A stretch of DNA of 64,000 nt from Cytobacillus purgationiresistens. GTDB lineage: Bacteria; Bacillota; Bacilli; Bacillales; Cytobacillaceae. Below the pieces are notes generated by a model. It was not told the DNA's origin. It saw only the letters and a program-made list of their open reading frames with translations, and searched no databases. The stretch is from positions 60,131 through 124,130 of the forward strand of contig NZ_JAUSUB010000016.1 of the NCBI RefSeq assembly GCF_030813235.1, given 5' to 3'. Both the position numbers and the translations under genes were made by a program. Positions within the stretch are counted from its first letter, which is position 1. Each line of letters opens with the position of its first letter. Shown here one piece after another: positions 8,355 to 17,097 of this stretch.

Positions 8355-8718
8355 CAGAGCTTGGACCATTCAAGCTCCGCTATAATTTATCGAATATCAT
8401 TTCGAGCAACTGATTAAGGTCTTCGGGGAAGGAGTGCCCATACTCTCTTTAACCATCTACTTGCACTTGATGTTATTAGTTTCTAATTGTTTAAATATAA
8501 TGCTTTATCATAAAAAGGATCTTTTATACCATTGGAAATTTCAAAGGTGTTATTGCGGTTTGTCGAATGGTTCTTTGACAATAACTTTACTGTACCTGCA
8601 AATAAGATGCATAGAACACGTTCTAATGAGAGAACAGTAAATATATGTTTTGAGAAAATGGATAATGATGTTGCAGGGTCGGAAAGTTAGGATTCCTATC
8701 AAAGCGGAGGGGGATAAA
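8355..8718 (+). other. 364-bp gap with a possible gene remnant
   Basis: No intact gene. From about 8520 to 8689 one plus frame reads EISKVLLRFVEWFFDNNFT and on to FEKMDNDVAGSES before a stop, without a clear start or ribosome site. It could be a decayed N-terminal fragment; I do not recognise it. Confidence 0.3.
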
Positions 8719-9545
8719 ATGAAGATAAAAGAATTAAACAGAAGCGATTTCCACAGATGTAGAAAAATAATTAATCAGTGTGGCCAATTAGAAGTGAGGT
8801 CAGTAGTAGCTGGAATCAATCCAGGCCGCTATTTGTTGATGATCTTGCTTCACCCTCCACTGGAATGATATGGCTTGGCAATAATGATGGATTCATCTTT
8901 ATTGGACATGAACGAAATGAAGCATTTAATACTGATATCAACCGATTGATTGATGAAGAAGTGGCACCAGAAGCAAGAAATCTAAAATGGTTTGAAGGTA
9001 TGGGGAATCATTCGGGCTGGGATCAAACCTTACCGGTAATTTTCAATCATCGCAAGTATGGGACTTGGAGTCAAAAGGTTTATACTTTAAAAATAGAGGA
9101 TTATCAATCGGAAAGTGAACCAGCCACTCCAGATGGCTATGATTTGCAAAAGATCACCGCAGAGTTATATGAAAACCAAGATGAATCCATCAATAATATT
9201 AGTTTTCTACATTCTAAGATAGATGAATTTTGGTCTTCACCAAAGCATTTTTTTAGCCAGGGAATCGGTTATTGTGCACTACATAAAGGGGAAATGGTCA
9301 GCACTTGTTTTTCTGGTTTTGTTGCAGACAATGTACATGGCATTGATATTGAAACGAAAAGCGCTCATCAAGGTAAAAAAATTGCGCAAGGACTGGCTCA
9401 TTTCTTTGTCCAAGAATGTTTTAAGAAAGATATGATTCCCTATTGGGACTGCATGGAAAATAATTATCCTTCTAAAGCAATTGCCGAAAGCCTTGGCTTT
9501 AATAATGTGTTTAATTATGTCGGTTATGATTTCTGCATGATTTGA
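8719..9545 (+). pseudogene. GNAT acetyltransferase (ZmaR-type), frameshifted
   Basis: After GGAGGGGG the ATG at 8719 opens MKIKELNRSDFHRCRKIINQ, which runs to a stop at 8868. The rest lies in the next frame from about 8832: FVDDLASPSTGMIWLGN, then GYCALHKGEMVSTCFSGFVA and the acetyl-CoA loop AHQGKKIAQGLAHFF. A missing T in TATTTG (about 8831-8835) explains the break. The restored protein (about 275 aa) matches the GNAT_acetyltran family that includes zwittermicin-resistance protein ZmaR. The 9545 end is intact. Real decay or a homopolymer read error cannot be told apart here. Confidence 0.75.
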
Positions 9546-9558
9546 AGGAGAGAGTGGA

Positions 9559-9830
9559 TTGAACGCTATTATTTATTTTCTGTCTCAGTTACTATTATTC
9601 AGCATCCTCATCACAGGCGGGTACTTTGCTAATTTATATATAAGCAAACCATTTAGGTCTCTAGATCTCATTACTATAGTAATATCCGTTGTTATTCTAT
9701 AGTTTACTATTGAGCTAAATGGTCGATTAAACCTATTCATTTGTCTTATAAAATTCTCATTTCTGTATTAGCAGTAATCAATGCGATCATCGTTATAGGT
9801 GTTTTATTAGGGGAGTTAACAGTCTATTAA
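9559..9830 (+). pseudogene. Small two-helix membrane protein, decayed
   Basis: A TTG start behind AAGGAGAGAG gives 47 residues with a hydrophobic helix (LSQLLLFSILITGGYFANLY) and stops at TAG (9700-9702). Reading on gives FTIELNGRLN, and after a frameshift near 9740 a second helix, SYKILISVLAVINAIIVIGV, ending at 9830. The pieces fit a membrane protein of about 90 aa. It starts 14 bp after the acetyltransferase pseudogene and may once have shared its transcript. Not recognised further. Confidence 0.55.
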
Positions 9831-9897
9831 CATAAATTTTCATACGATTTTCTGCAACAATCAAGAATATCAGCATAAAGCTACTACTGATAGAAAG

Positions 9898-10392
9898 TTA
9901 GAGTCTTTTTTCATACTTACAATGTTCATCGAATACTCCTGTTAGATGAAAGCCGTTATCTAGATAAAATTGATTCAATTTTTTATTATTCTCAATACAA
10001 TCTAATCTTAGGATTGATTTTCCATTTTTCTTGCAATATTCCTCTGCACATCGTAGGGCAATTTTGCCGATCCCTGACCCAATGCTAAGTCGTGAAACTG
10101 CTAATCTATGAAGATATACGGCTTGGTCATCTAACTTTCCCCAGGTATGGATATCCCATTCACTTTGTAGATCATAGAGAGTAAAAGTAGCAATCATTCT
10201 CTGATCCTTTTTCATTAGAAAAGTTTGCTTATTCCTTATAGCCTCTCGGATTTCATCGTCTTCACCGCCTGCGGCGAGAAACCCCCATTGATCAATTTCC
10301 TTTTCTTTTAACCAAAAGGAGACATCCTTTAAAAAGTGGATTAATAGATATTCATCCTTGCCTTGAGCCAGTTTTACTTCGTATTCACTCAA
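9898..10392 (-). CDS. GNAT-family N-acetyltransferase
   Basis: A 164-aa GNAT protein with the acetyl-CoA-binding segment SIGSGIGKIALRCAEEYCKK (about 104-123) and the conserved strand after it (LRLDCIENNKKLNQFYLDNG). It would move an acetyl group from acetyl-CoA to an amine of unknown identity. It is convergent with the preceding remnants and divergent from the GyrI-like pseudogene downstream; no operon partner. Family clear, substrate open. Confidence 0.85.
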   Translation of the reverse strand: MSEYEVKLAQGKDEYLLIHFLKDVSFWLKEKEIDQWGFLAAGGEDDEIREAIRNKQTFLMKKDQRMIATFTLYDLQSEWDIHTWGKLDDQAVYLHRLAVSRLSIGSGIGKIALRCAEEYCKKNGKSILRLDCIENNKKLNQFYLDNGFHLTGVFDEHCKYEKRL

Positions 10393-10469
10393 TTCTAATC
10401 AACTCCTAACATATGGGTTACTCTTTTATTCTCTACCAATAAGAATGAATCCTTTGAAGAGATAGAGGG

Positions 10470-10500
10470 GATTGTAAGATTTTGTAGAATATTCCTTTGA
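10470..10500 (+). repeat. 30-bp promoter-like repeat, copy 2
   Basis: Matches 6811-6840 (shared core TTTGTAGAATATTC). It lies just ahead of the GyrI-like pseudogene. Confidence 0.45.
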
Positions 10501-10529
10501 TAAAAACTTTAAATGGAGAGCTAAGGAAG

Positions 10530-10981
10530 ATGCGAATTAAAAATGTCGGAGAAACGAAGATAGTAGGCTTCCATATCCTTTGTGAGGGAGAACAATACCC
10601 ACAAGAAATACGCAAAGTTGAAAAATGCTGGGAAAGAAAAAGTGAAATTAGTCATTCGCAAATGCCTGATGTGCAGATGGCGTTGCAGAAGATATATGTG
10701 GAGATAAAGATGGCTATTGGATGGGAATAGAGGTAACTGAATTCAAAGATATCCCTAAGGGAATGGCTTCATTAACAATTCCACCACAAACATATGCCTC
10801 GATCATTCATACGGGACCAAGCCACTTAGTTAGAGAGAGCTATGAGTATTTGCATGAACAGATGAACAACCAAGGACTACAGCGGTCTATGGAGGCATGG
10901 ACTTTAGAGTTTTGCCAGGAAGGCAGTAAATTAGAAAGGCCGATTGAGTTGTTGGATCCTATCTTTCCTGTAAGGAAGTAA
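10530..10981 (+). pseudogene. GyrI-like effector-binding protein, frameshifted
   Basis: The first frame (MRIKNVGETKIVGFHILCEG, to about 10675) and the second (GVAEDICGDKDGYWMGIEV to 10981) join across a one-base shift near 10678. Together they form a GyrI-like small-molecule-binding domain of about 150 aa, with the typical end AWTLEFCQEG ... LLDPIFPV. A start at TTG 10497 is also possible. A second, intact GyrI-like gene lies at 11907. Such proteins bind hydrophobic drugs or gyrase; this copy would not make a full domain. Confidence 0.7.
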
Positions 10982-11332
10982 GTACTAATAGATAGCCTTT
11001 GTTAAATAGATTATTTAATAAGGGGGAGACATCTGCATATATTTTTAAGCATGTATTTAATTGGTTTTTTAGGTGGGGGGTGGTGTTATGCCCTTATATG
11101 TTTTGTGAGTAAAGAATTAAGCGTAAAAATAGGAGTTTAACCGTCACAGTGATAGGCGTTTCGCAAAACGGTCATATATGTGAGAAGCTTCGACAATCAT
11201 TTACATGAGGGAAATCCAACCATTATAATTGGATTGAATCGTTTAAAACAGGAAATTGAAACCACCGATGCGGATAGTACGGTTTATGGAGAAGCTGAAT
11301 GAAGAAAAAACGAAGGATAGCAGGGGAAAGAT
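10982..11332 (+). other. 350-bp gap with short decayed fragments
   Basis: Two fragments can be read: a hydrophobic piece at about 11051-11140 (MYLIGFLGGGWCYALICFVS, stop after KIGV) and, from about 11190 to 11302, HLHEGNPTIIIGLNRLKQEI then TTDADSTVYGEAE. Neither has a proper start. They look like leftovers of one or two genes that I cannot identify. Confidence 0.35.
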
Positions 11333-11761
11333 ATGCAGTTAATAGATAAATTGCAGCAAAAAAAGATGAAAATACAGGAAATACCTAAGTGGGGCTATTA
11401 TTTAAGAAAACAATGGGAGCTTCACTATGTTCATCATTTAAGCACCGAAGAAAAAGAAGCAATCTATCTATTTAATGAAAGGTATGCTTCAGGATTTTTA
11501 TGGCATGTATTTAGTTATGAAAAACGAGATCATCTTAAAGAAGAAAAGGCAGTGGCAGCTTTTAATCAGCAAATAAAGGGAAGCTGTTATCTGTTTTACC
11601 AGCATTCTGATGATGCAATGATCCTGCAATCAGCCAACAGGATGAAGGCAGAAGATATACTGGAGGAAGAGGATATCTATATTGTAGATAAAGATTTTAA
11701 ATGGACATATGTAAAAACTCATGAAGCGGGATACTATGGCCCTTATTTTAGCAGGAAATAA
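11333..11761 (+). CDS. DUF4275-family protein
   Basis: A 142-aa soluble protein matching the DUF4275 pattern known to me: IPKWGYYLRKQWE near residue 18, LWHVFSYEKR at 57-66, CYLFYQHSDD near 84, and a C-terminal DKDFKWTYVKTHEAGYYGPY. AGGGGAAAG precedes the ATG. The length is complete for the family. No biochemical role is established. It stands alone; the shared hairpin at 11830 separates it from the convergent GyrI-like gene. Confidence 0.75.
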   Translation: MQLIDKLQQKKMKIQEIPKWGYYLRKQWELHYVHHLSTEEKEAIYLFNERYASGFLWHVFSYEKRDHLKEEKAVAAFNQQIKGSCYLFYQHSDDAMILQSANRMKAEDILEEEDIYIVDKDFKWTYVKTHEAGYYGPYFSRK

Positions 11762-11829
11762 ATACTGTTTGGGAGGATATAAGATAGCCTTTTCTATCCT
11801 TGACATTGATTTTACGAAGATAATTGACA

Positions 11830-11866
11830 AAAACGCTTAGAGTGTTTTAAGCTCTAAGCGTTTTTA
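11830..11866. terminator. Bidirectional terminator
   Basis: AAAACGCTTAGAG and CTCTAAGCGTTTT pair perfectly (13 bp) around a 9-nt loop, with T-runs on both strands. It serves the convergent genes ending at 11761 and 11907. Confidence 0.9.
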
Positions 11867-11906
11867 ACTAATCATTCTTTTAATGTGTAATTTTGAAGTT
11901 ATACTT

Positions 11907-12353
11907 TTAAGAATGGATTGGCAAGTAAACCTCGACTTCTTCTTCTGAGTTTTCTACAGGATGATAGGTTTCCACAATATAAGAATCTAAGTCTCTATCA
12001 TAATTCTGCTCTTTCGCCCAATTTAGTAGATGTAAGTGAAGGTTACTGATATCAGTTATTTTCCCTCTAGCTGTTACGTAATGCTGATCTTTCTCAATAT
12101 ACTCCATTCCAGAAGGAACTTCATTTAAAGTATCATTAACAATCAATCCGACATAATAGTTGCCCTCTAGATGATTGATATTTTTTTTGGGTTCAAATAA
12201 AGCAATTTCAGTTGACGAACGACTTTCAACTTCTTTGGACCTAGTTAAGAACTGCTGTGCGAGAGCAGGGACTTCCACACCGAAGGCCTCAAAGGATCCG
12301 TGTCCTTTAATACCTACTAACTTAAAAACTTGTTTAACCTTTTTACATTCCAT
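11907..12353 (-). CDS. GyrI-like effector-binding domain protein
   Basis: About 148 aa of the GyrI-like/AraC-effector-binding type: VFKLVGIKGHGSFEAFGVEV at the N-terminus, then YYVGLIVNDTLNEVPSGMEY and the ending DSYIVETYHP. These SOUL-like folds bind small hydrophobic ligands and often act as drug sensors or gyrase inhibitors. Two ATGs are adjacent; GGAGG lies 7 nt before the second (12353), which I prefer. No DNA-binding domain is attached, so a free-standing ligand-binding role is likely. The 10530 pseudogene is a distant relative. Confidence 0.75.
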   Translation of the reverse strand: MECKKVKQVFKLVGIKGHGSFEAFGVEVPALAQQFLTRSKEVESRSSTEIALFEPKKNINHLEGNYYVGLIVNDTLNEVPSGMEYIEKDQHYVTARGKITDISNLHLHLLNWAKEQNYDRDLDSYIVETYHPVENSEEEVEVYLPIHS

Positions 12354-12477
12354 CATAACCCCTCCGATTAAATAGCTTTATTTTTCGAAACGGACATCCT
12401 TAATTCCAATATATAGAAATTATGTTGCATTTATTTTACCATAAATTACTAAAGTAATTAATTCTTAACTTTCGGAA

Positions 12478-12513
12478 AAAGAAAAAGAACCCATCTCTTT
12501 ATAAATGGATTCT
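12478..12513 (-). terminator. Terminator of the PadR/HAAS operon
   Basis: On the minus strand GAATCCAT and ATGGGTTC pair and are followed by TTTTTCTTTTT, a few bases after the stop at 12521. Confidence 0.75.
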
Positions 12514-12520
12514 CCAAAGG

Positions 12521-13273
12521 TTATGCTTTTTTCTGCCTTTTAGTCACAACAAATAAGTAAACAGCAATTCCACCAAACGTTATAGTTGTTGAGAGCGAGA
12601 TTTGCGTCTTAGGATCAATGCTCATTTGATTGAGAACCAAATCTGGTAAGACGAGAAAAGCTAAAAAGATTAACACGATCCAAGTCTTAGACCAAAATGA
12701 TACAGCGACTAGGAATGCGAAGGTTAATAGTGCGATGATTAATGTACTAATCTCACTGAAATTGACAACCGGAGTAGTGATTCGTTGATCTAAAAGAATC
12801 AAACCTATAAATAATAAAAGCGAGAACAAGGAATAGAGAAAGTAAAGGCTATACTCTTTTGTTTTTGATAGTGAATTTGCTGCAATATATTTAAACATCA
12901 TAAAGACTGCTCCAATCAGTAATGCAACAATAAAGGTTAAACCTATCACATTTAGTAATGAGAAGGAAAGATTCCCACTAGCAGCTCTCGTTAAAATGGT
13001 ATAAGAGAAGACACCGAGGATAATCGTAACGATGAATTTTATCCAGGCCTTTTTATCAAAGGCCATTTCCGCTGCCAGTTGCTCCATATAATCTTTTGGA
13101 GAATGGCCGATGATATGTTGCACTGATTTGCCTTCTGATTCAGCTAGTCTAAGATGATCGGTTAATTCCTCTACGATTTCGTTTGATTCTCTTTCATTCT
13201 TTCCGCTTGAAACCAAATAGATTTGTAGATTATCTAAGAATTTTTGACTTTCTTTTGACAAGTTTTTATTCAT
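12521..13273 (-). CDS. HAAS-domain multi-pass membrane protein
   Basis: A 250-aa protein. The first 75 residues are a soluble helical HAAS-type domain (EIVEELTDHLRLAESEGKS, VQHIIGHSPKDYMEQL); the rest holds about six membrane helices to residue 240. Genes of this kind sit directly behind a PadR regulator in many Firmicutes, and here the ATG overlaps the PadR stop (ATGAATAA, 8 nt). HAAS domains are thought to bind effectors or proteins. The transport or signalling role of the membrane part is unknown. Likely PadR-controlled through the operators at 13624-13676. Confidence 0.75.
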   Translation of the reverse strand: MNKNLSKESQKFLDNLQIYLVSSGKNERESNEIVEELTDHLRLAESEGKSVQHIIGHSPKDYMEQLAAEMAFDKKAWIKFIVTIILGVFSYTILTRAASGNLSFSLLNVIGLTFIVALLIGAVFMMFKYIAANSLSKTKEYSLYFLYSLFSLLLFIGLILLDQRITTPVVNFSEISTLIIALLTFAFLVAVSFWSKTWIVLIFLAFLVLPDLVLNQMSIDPKTQISLSTTITFGGIAVYLFVVTKRQKKA

Positions 13274-13601
13274 TTTTCTGCCCCTTCGTTTGTAACACGC
13301 TGTTTACAGATTTTTGTAGTGATTCCCATCTAACAATAAATTGTTGCAATTCCTGTTCCCCTTTTACAGTAAGTGAATAGTACTTTCTTTTTGGTCCGGC
13401 AATTGATTTTTTTAAAGTAGAAGTGACAAGTTCTTCTTTTTGCATGCGCATCAGCAGAGGATAGATTGTGCCTTCACTGAAAGAATCAAATCCGTATTGC
13501 TCAAGTCTCTCTGCCAATTCATACCCATACACTTCTTTTTCGTGAATGATCGCTAAGATGCAGCCATCAATAATGCCTTTGAGCATTTGAGTTGTAGACA
13601 A
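13266..13601 (-). CDS. PadR-family transcriptional regulator
   Basis: A complete small PadR (111 aa): winged helix with YGYELAERLEQYGF, EGTIYPLLMRMQKEELVTS and the wing GPKRKYYSLTVKGEQEL, then a short dimerisation helix. PadR proteins repress their own operon and are released by toxic compounds or envelope stress. It is first in a two-gene operon with the HAAS membrane protein. Two inverted repeats upstream fit PadR binding sites, so autorepression is likely. Confidence 0.9.
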   Translation of the reverse strand: MSTTQMLKGIIDGCILAIIHEKEVYGYELAERLEQYGFDSFSEGTIYPLLMRMQKEELVTSTLKKSIAGPKRKYYSLTVKGEQELQQFIVRWESLQKSVNSVLQTKGQKNE

Positions 13602-13623
13602 TATTTTGACCTTCCTTCATATG

Positions 13624-13676
13624 TCTTGTAATACAAGATAGATAAATAGTATCATCGTATATCTTGTAATGCAAGG
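13624..13676 (-). promoter_or_regulatory. Two PadR-type operators
   Basis: TCTTGTAATACAAGA (13624-13638) is a perfect palindrome apart from its centre base, and TCTTGTAATGCAAGG (13662-13676) is its near copy. Centres are 38 bp apart, just upstream of the PadR gene. The arrangement suggests two dimers covering the promoter. Confidence 0.7.
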
Positions 13677-13767
13677 TAAATTTTCCAAAAAGAATAAAAA
13701 GGATTTAATCTCACTTTGCTGAATGATTTAATTTATGAGGGAGGGGATGAAATGATTTTTTTATTTA

Positions 13768-14234
13768 ATGCTTTTAGAAATTATTTGGGCTGAAGGGTCG
13801 ATTTATATTGTAGGATTCCAAGAAGGTATGAAACAATGGAAATCTTTATTAAAGGGAGAGGGCAACCTAGTATGCAGTGAAATCTCATGGCTCCATTCCA
13901 ACCCAACTAAAGCAAGCAATTTTGGGAGCAAGGGTATCCCGAAATCGACACAGTTTCCAACAAAATCAATCAAATCGTCGAACATGGATATACTTAAGGC
14001 TTTTCATTCGTTTTGCCGAAGGAAGATTGGATGGAGGAATATTATAACCCGCTTAACCTGAATCTCATAAACATGGAGAAAAAGTATGTTGAGGTCCCAA
14101 GCGCGCTTGATGTGGTGAAGATGATTAAACAAGAAATAAGCGTCTATCAACATCATTCCGATGATTATAGTTATGTGTTTTATGGGATGAGGAACCGTCC
14201 TCTTTTTATTGACATATTTTGTGTAATTATCTAA
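13768..14234 (+). pseudogene. SAM methyltransferase remnant, copy 1
   Basis: The C-terminal half of a class I SAM-dependent methyltransferase: IIWAEGSIYIVGFQEGMKQW, LVCSEISWLHSNPTKA, then after a frameshift near 13920 FWEQGYPEIDTVSNKINQIV, an in-frame TAA at 13995 and FSFVLPKEDWMEEYYNPLN to the end. The N-terminal SAM-binding half is absent. A relative of the same family, decayed in a different way, lies at 42230-42565. It cannot be functional. Confidence 0.75.
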
Positions 14235-14262
14235 AAATATAGACATTTTAATATAATTGTTC

Positions 14263-14290
14263 TATAGTAGTTAATACAATAACTACTATA
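14263..14290 (+). promoter_or_regulatory. TrmB-regulator operator, site 1
   Basis: TATAGTAGTTA and TAACTACTATA form a perfect 11-bp inverted repeat around ATACAA, just before the regulator gene's AGGAGG-like site. A matching site precedes the exporter at 15138. Confidence 0.75.
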
Positions 14291-14301
14291 ATGGAGGATA
14301 T

Positions 14302-15114
14302 ATGGAAGATAAAATCATTGACGAATTGCAAAAGCATGGCTTTTCAAAATACGAATGCAAAGCCTATATAGGTTTATTAAAATCCCCTGCCATCACGGGG
14401 TATGAACTGAGCAAGCGATCTAGTGTCCCACGTTCAATGATTTATGAGGTATTGGGAAAGTTACTCGATAAAGGAGCCATTCAAACGGTTCCTTCAGATC
14501 CTATTATTTATAAGCCGGTAACTCCAAAACAACTGCTTTCTCGTCTGAAGGAAGAGATGAATGCGTCATTAGAATTATTGGAAACGTCACTGTCATCTTT
14601 GGAAAGTGATCAAAAAATAGATGTCGTAACTAGAATTGTTCAGTATGAGCATATTGTTCAAGAAATGCTGTCAATGATCCGGCAGGCAGAAACAGAGATT
14701 TGGCTATCGATTTGGTCTCCAGTGTTGAAGGACATTGAAAAAGCTGTAAGAGAAAAAGAAGGAACCATTCCAATTTTTACAGTATTATTTGGAGCTGAAG
14801 ATAAGATATTGGGGCACACCTATCATCACAACTACATGGCACCAGATATTGTGAGTAAACGTATGGGCGGATACCTTACTATACTCGTAATTGATGAGAA
14901 AGAAGCTCTGATTGCTAAGTTTAGTGATAAAGGTTCAGAGTGGGCTGTAAAGTCAACAGACCCTGCACTTGTTTTAATTGCGACCGAATACATTCGCCAC
15001 GACATAATGGTAGAAGAAATTACACAGGCGTTCGGACCAGAAAAGCTGGATGAAATGTGGAAGGCACGCGAAGATTTGATTCATGTAATGACAGGGAAGA
15101 ACAGCTTGGTATAG
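14302..15114 (+). CDS. TrmB-family transcriptional regulator
   Basis: A 270-aa regulator with an N-terminal winged helix (GFSKYECKAYIGLLKSPAIT, YELSKRSSVPRSMIYEVLGK), a coiled linker, and a C-terminal ligand-binding domain of the TrmB type (about 115-260). TrmB proteins sense sugars in archaea; the bacterial ligands are largely unknown. The gene lies between two copies of the same inverted repeat, one before itself and one before the EamA exporter, so it probably controls both. The ATG follows ATGGAGG. Confidence 0.85.
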   Translation: MEDKIIDELQKHGFSKYECKAYIGLLKSPAITGYELSKRSSVPRSMIYEVLGKLLDKGAIQTVPSDPIIYKPVTPKQLLSRLKEEMNASLELLETSLSSLESDQKIDVVTRIVQYEHIVQEMLSMIRQAETEIWLSIWSPVLKDIEKAVREKEGTIPIFTVLFGAEDKILGHTYHHNYMAPDIVSKRMGGYLTILVIDEKEALIAKFSDKGSEWAVKSTDPALVLIATEYIRHDIMVEEITQAFGPEKLDEMWKAREDLIHVMTGKNSLV

Positions 15115-15137
15115 AGCTGTTTTTTTATCACACTATA

Positions 15138-15163
15138 TTAGTGGTTAGATTAATAACTACTAA
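15138..15163 (+). promoter_or_regulatory. TrmB-regulator operator, site 2
   Basis: TTAGTGGTTA and TAACTACTAA around GATTAA: same half-site (TAACTACTA) and same 6-bp spacer as site 1. It sits directly before the exporter's ribosome site. Confidence 0.75.
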
Positions 15164-15176
15164 GGGGGGAGTTTAC

Positions 15177-16055
15177 ATGTACGCAAAATTGAAATTTGCC
15201 ATCTCTATGGCTATATTTGGTTCAATCGGTCTTTTTTCACTCAAAACAGGTTTGCCCTCAATTGAATTAGTGTTTATCCGCTGCCTCTGTGCCAGCCTTC
15301 TTCTAGGTGCAATATGGGGAATCGGTACACTAAAAACAAAACAGCAGAAGCCTAACTTTATTCCACGCAGGGAATATGTACTAGCATTATTATGCGGTGT
15401 TTTTCTTATAATAAATTGGGTTTTCTTCTTTCGTTCTTTAGAGGTCATGCCAATCACAGTAGCGGTATCTATTTATCATCTAGCACCTGTTATTGTCCTT
15501 CTTCTAGGTTCCTTTATCTTTAAAGAGAAAATAACGAAGACTGGACTGGTCTTTTTCCTTATTTGTTTTTTAGGCACATTGTTAGTCGGAGGAATTCATC
15601 GTTATGCTACCATTGCAGAGTTTGTATCAACAGGTGTGATATGGGCGTTTGCAGCAGCCTTCTTCTATGCACTTACTTCAATCACAGGTAAAGGAATCCA
15701 ATCGCTTAGTCCTTTATCAACAACAGTTATTCAAACAAGCTTAGGTGTTTTATTGTTGATTCCATTTGTGGATTGGTCAAACTTTATGCATCTTACCTTT
15801 GAAAACTGGTTATATATCCTTATAACAGGATTTATTCATACCGGATTAGTGTTCTACTTATTTTTCAGCAGCTTAAGAGAATTAAAAGCTCAAACCATTG
15901 CAATATTAGTCTTCGTTGATCCAATTGTCGCCATCTTGCTCGATGTTACTATATTGAACTATCGCCCGGATATCTACCAACTTCTCGGAATTCTGCTTGT
16001 ATTTGTGGGGATTAGTTATTCTCCAAAAAAAGAAAAAGGGATAGTGAAGACGTAA
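15177..16055 (+). CDS. EamA/DMT-family exporter
   Basis: A 292-aa inner-membrane protein of ten hydrophobic segments in two EamA halves (about 5-135 and 150-285), the drug/metabolite transporter plan. The N-terminus reads KFAISMAIFGSIGLFSLKTG. The frame is open from 15057, inside the regulator gene, but AAGGGGGGAG sits right for ATG at 15177. It probably exports an amino acid, metabolite or drug. Control by the upstream TrmB protein is suggested by the shared operator; the regulator's ligand may be the exporter's substrate. Confidence 0.85.
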   Translation: MYAKLKFAISMAIFGSIGLFSLKTGLPSIELVFIRCLCASLLLGAIWGIGTLKTKQQKPNFIPRREYVLALLCGVFLIINWVFFFRSLEVMPITVAVSIYHLAPVIVLLLGSFIFKEKITKTGLVFFLICFLGTLLVGGIHRYATIAEFVSTGVIWAFAAAFFYALTSITGKGIQSLSPLSTTVIQTSLGVLLLIPFVDWSNFMHLTFENWLYILITGFIHTGLVFYLFFSSLRELKAQTIAILVFVDPIVAILLDVTILNYRPDIYQLLGILLVFVGISYSPKKEKGIVKT

Positions 16056-16093
16056 AAGCATGAGATTTCGTTCTAGAGGAGAGGGGAAATAGT

Positions 16094-16290
16094 ATGGAAT
16101 GCCTTTGCGAACAAGATAAACCATATGATTTAAAAGTGGAGGGTGATGATGCGGCAGACCCTATAGGGTGCAATCAATGGATATCCCGAATTCGAACAAG
16201 TTAAAAAGAGAATTGATCAAATGGGCAACTTTGTACGGAATGGATTGACTGGGATATAGATCAATTTCGTCCTATCCGAGCAAAAGTGTG
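16094..16290 (+). pseudogene. Decayed small conserved hypothetical protein
   Basis: The ATG at 16094 (after GAGAGGGG) opens MECLCEQDKPYDLKVEGDD-AADP and soon loses frame. The continuation is found in two other frames: NKLKRELIKWATLYG and EWIDWDIDQFRP. Together these resemble a Bacillus hypothetical family with a C-terminal YGEWIDWD motif, recalled from memory. At least two indels and loss of the zinc-ribbon-like middle make it non-functional. Confidence 0.5.
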
Positions 16291-16292
16291 GA

Positions 16293-16327
16293 ATTGCGAT
16301 TCTTTTTAAAAGAAATCGCTTTTTTTA
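16293..16327 (+). terminator. Terminator after the decayed gene
   Basis: GCGATTCTTTT and AAAAGAAATCGC pair with one bulge, followed by seven T residues. The following 215 bp (16328-16543) contain no gene. Confidence 0.75.
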
Positions 16328-16543
16328 TGGTGTTTAAGAGTAGTATCTAATGATTAAATCTAATGGGATGAATTTGATGACCATTGCCAGTTGTAAATGT
16401 GGATGTTTAGCAATCGTTTCACTCCTTACGCCCATCTAGTGGAATACTTCCCAGCAGTTATAACAAATTACAATTGAATTGTTTAATAATTTAAAATGAA
16501 ATATATAATGTTTTTCTATTTTTGTAAAAATAATCTATAAATC

Positions 16544-16572
16544 TGTTTACCTATTAATAATTCAATCGTTAT
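16544..16572 (+). promoter_or_regulatory. ECF-type promoter of the third sigma operon
   Basis: TGTTTAC (16544-16550), 16 bp, CGTTAT (16567-16572). Similar in spacing and sequence to the promoters before the other two ECF sigma genes. Weaker match at -35. Confidence 0.4.
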
Positions 16573-16590
16573 ACATGAGGGAGGGGCGAT

Positions 16591-17097
16591 ATGAATGATG
16601 CATTCGGAAAAAAGTTACAGCAAAAATTGCACCCAGTCTACCTAACCTTAATAAAAATGGGGGCAAGTAAAGAGGATGCTGAAGATATTACACAAGATAC
16701 AGTCATTCAATTCCTCCAGTATATTGATGGAATTGATATTGATTTTGCACAGGCCTGGCTATACCGGGTAGCGATTAATAAATATTATGATTCGCTAAAG
16801 AAAAAGAAATCGCATGATCAATACATATTGGCATTTGATATGAACCAGCTGTTTGAATTTGACACACCGGAGCAATTATTGTTGCGCAGTGAGTTGCAGC
16901 AAGATATTCAACAGGTTTTGAGACAGCTAAAACCAAAAGAGGCGGAGCTGCTGATCATGAAATACAGCGCAAATTTTTCATTAAAGGACATTGCGCTGTT
17001 ATATCATACTTCTGATAAAACGATAAAAACACAGTTGGCAAGAGCGAAGCAGAAAATGGTGAAACTACTGGAGGAGGGAAGAGAGAATGAAGGATGA
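16591..17097 (+). CDS. ECF sigma factor, third in the window
   Basis: A 168-aa sigma-70-type ECF factor: region 2 with ASKEDAEDITQDTVIQFLQY and QAWLYRVAINKYYDSLKKKK, region 4 with NFSLKDIALLYHTSDKTIKT and QLARAKQKM. It is intact, unlike the first one. AGGGAGGGG precedes the ATG. Its end overlaps the anti-sigma gene by 11 nt. I cannot match it safely to a named B. subtilis ECF factor; SigY-like is possible. Confidence 0.85.
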   Translation: MNDAFGKKLQQKLHPVYLTLIKMGASKEDAEDITQDTVIQFLQYIDGIDIDFAQAWLYRVAINKYYDSLKKKKSHDQYILAFDMNQLFEFDTPEQLLLRSELQQDIQQVLRQLKPKEAELLIMKYSANFSLKDIALLYHTSDKTIKTQLARAKQKMVKLLEEGRENEG

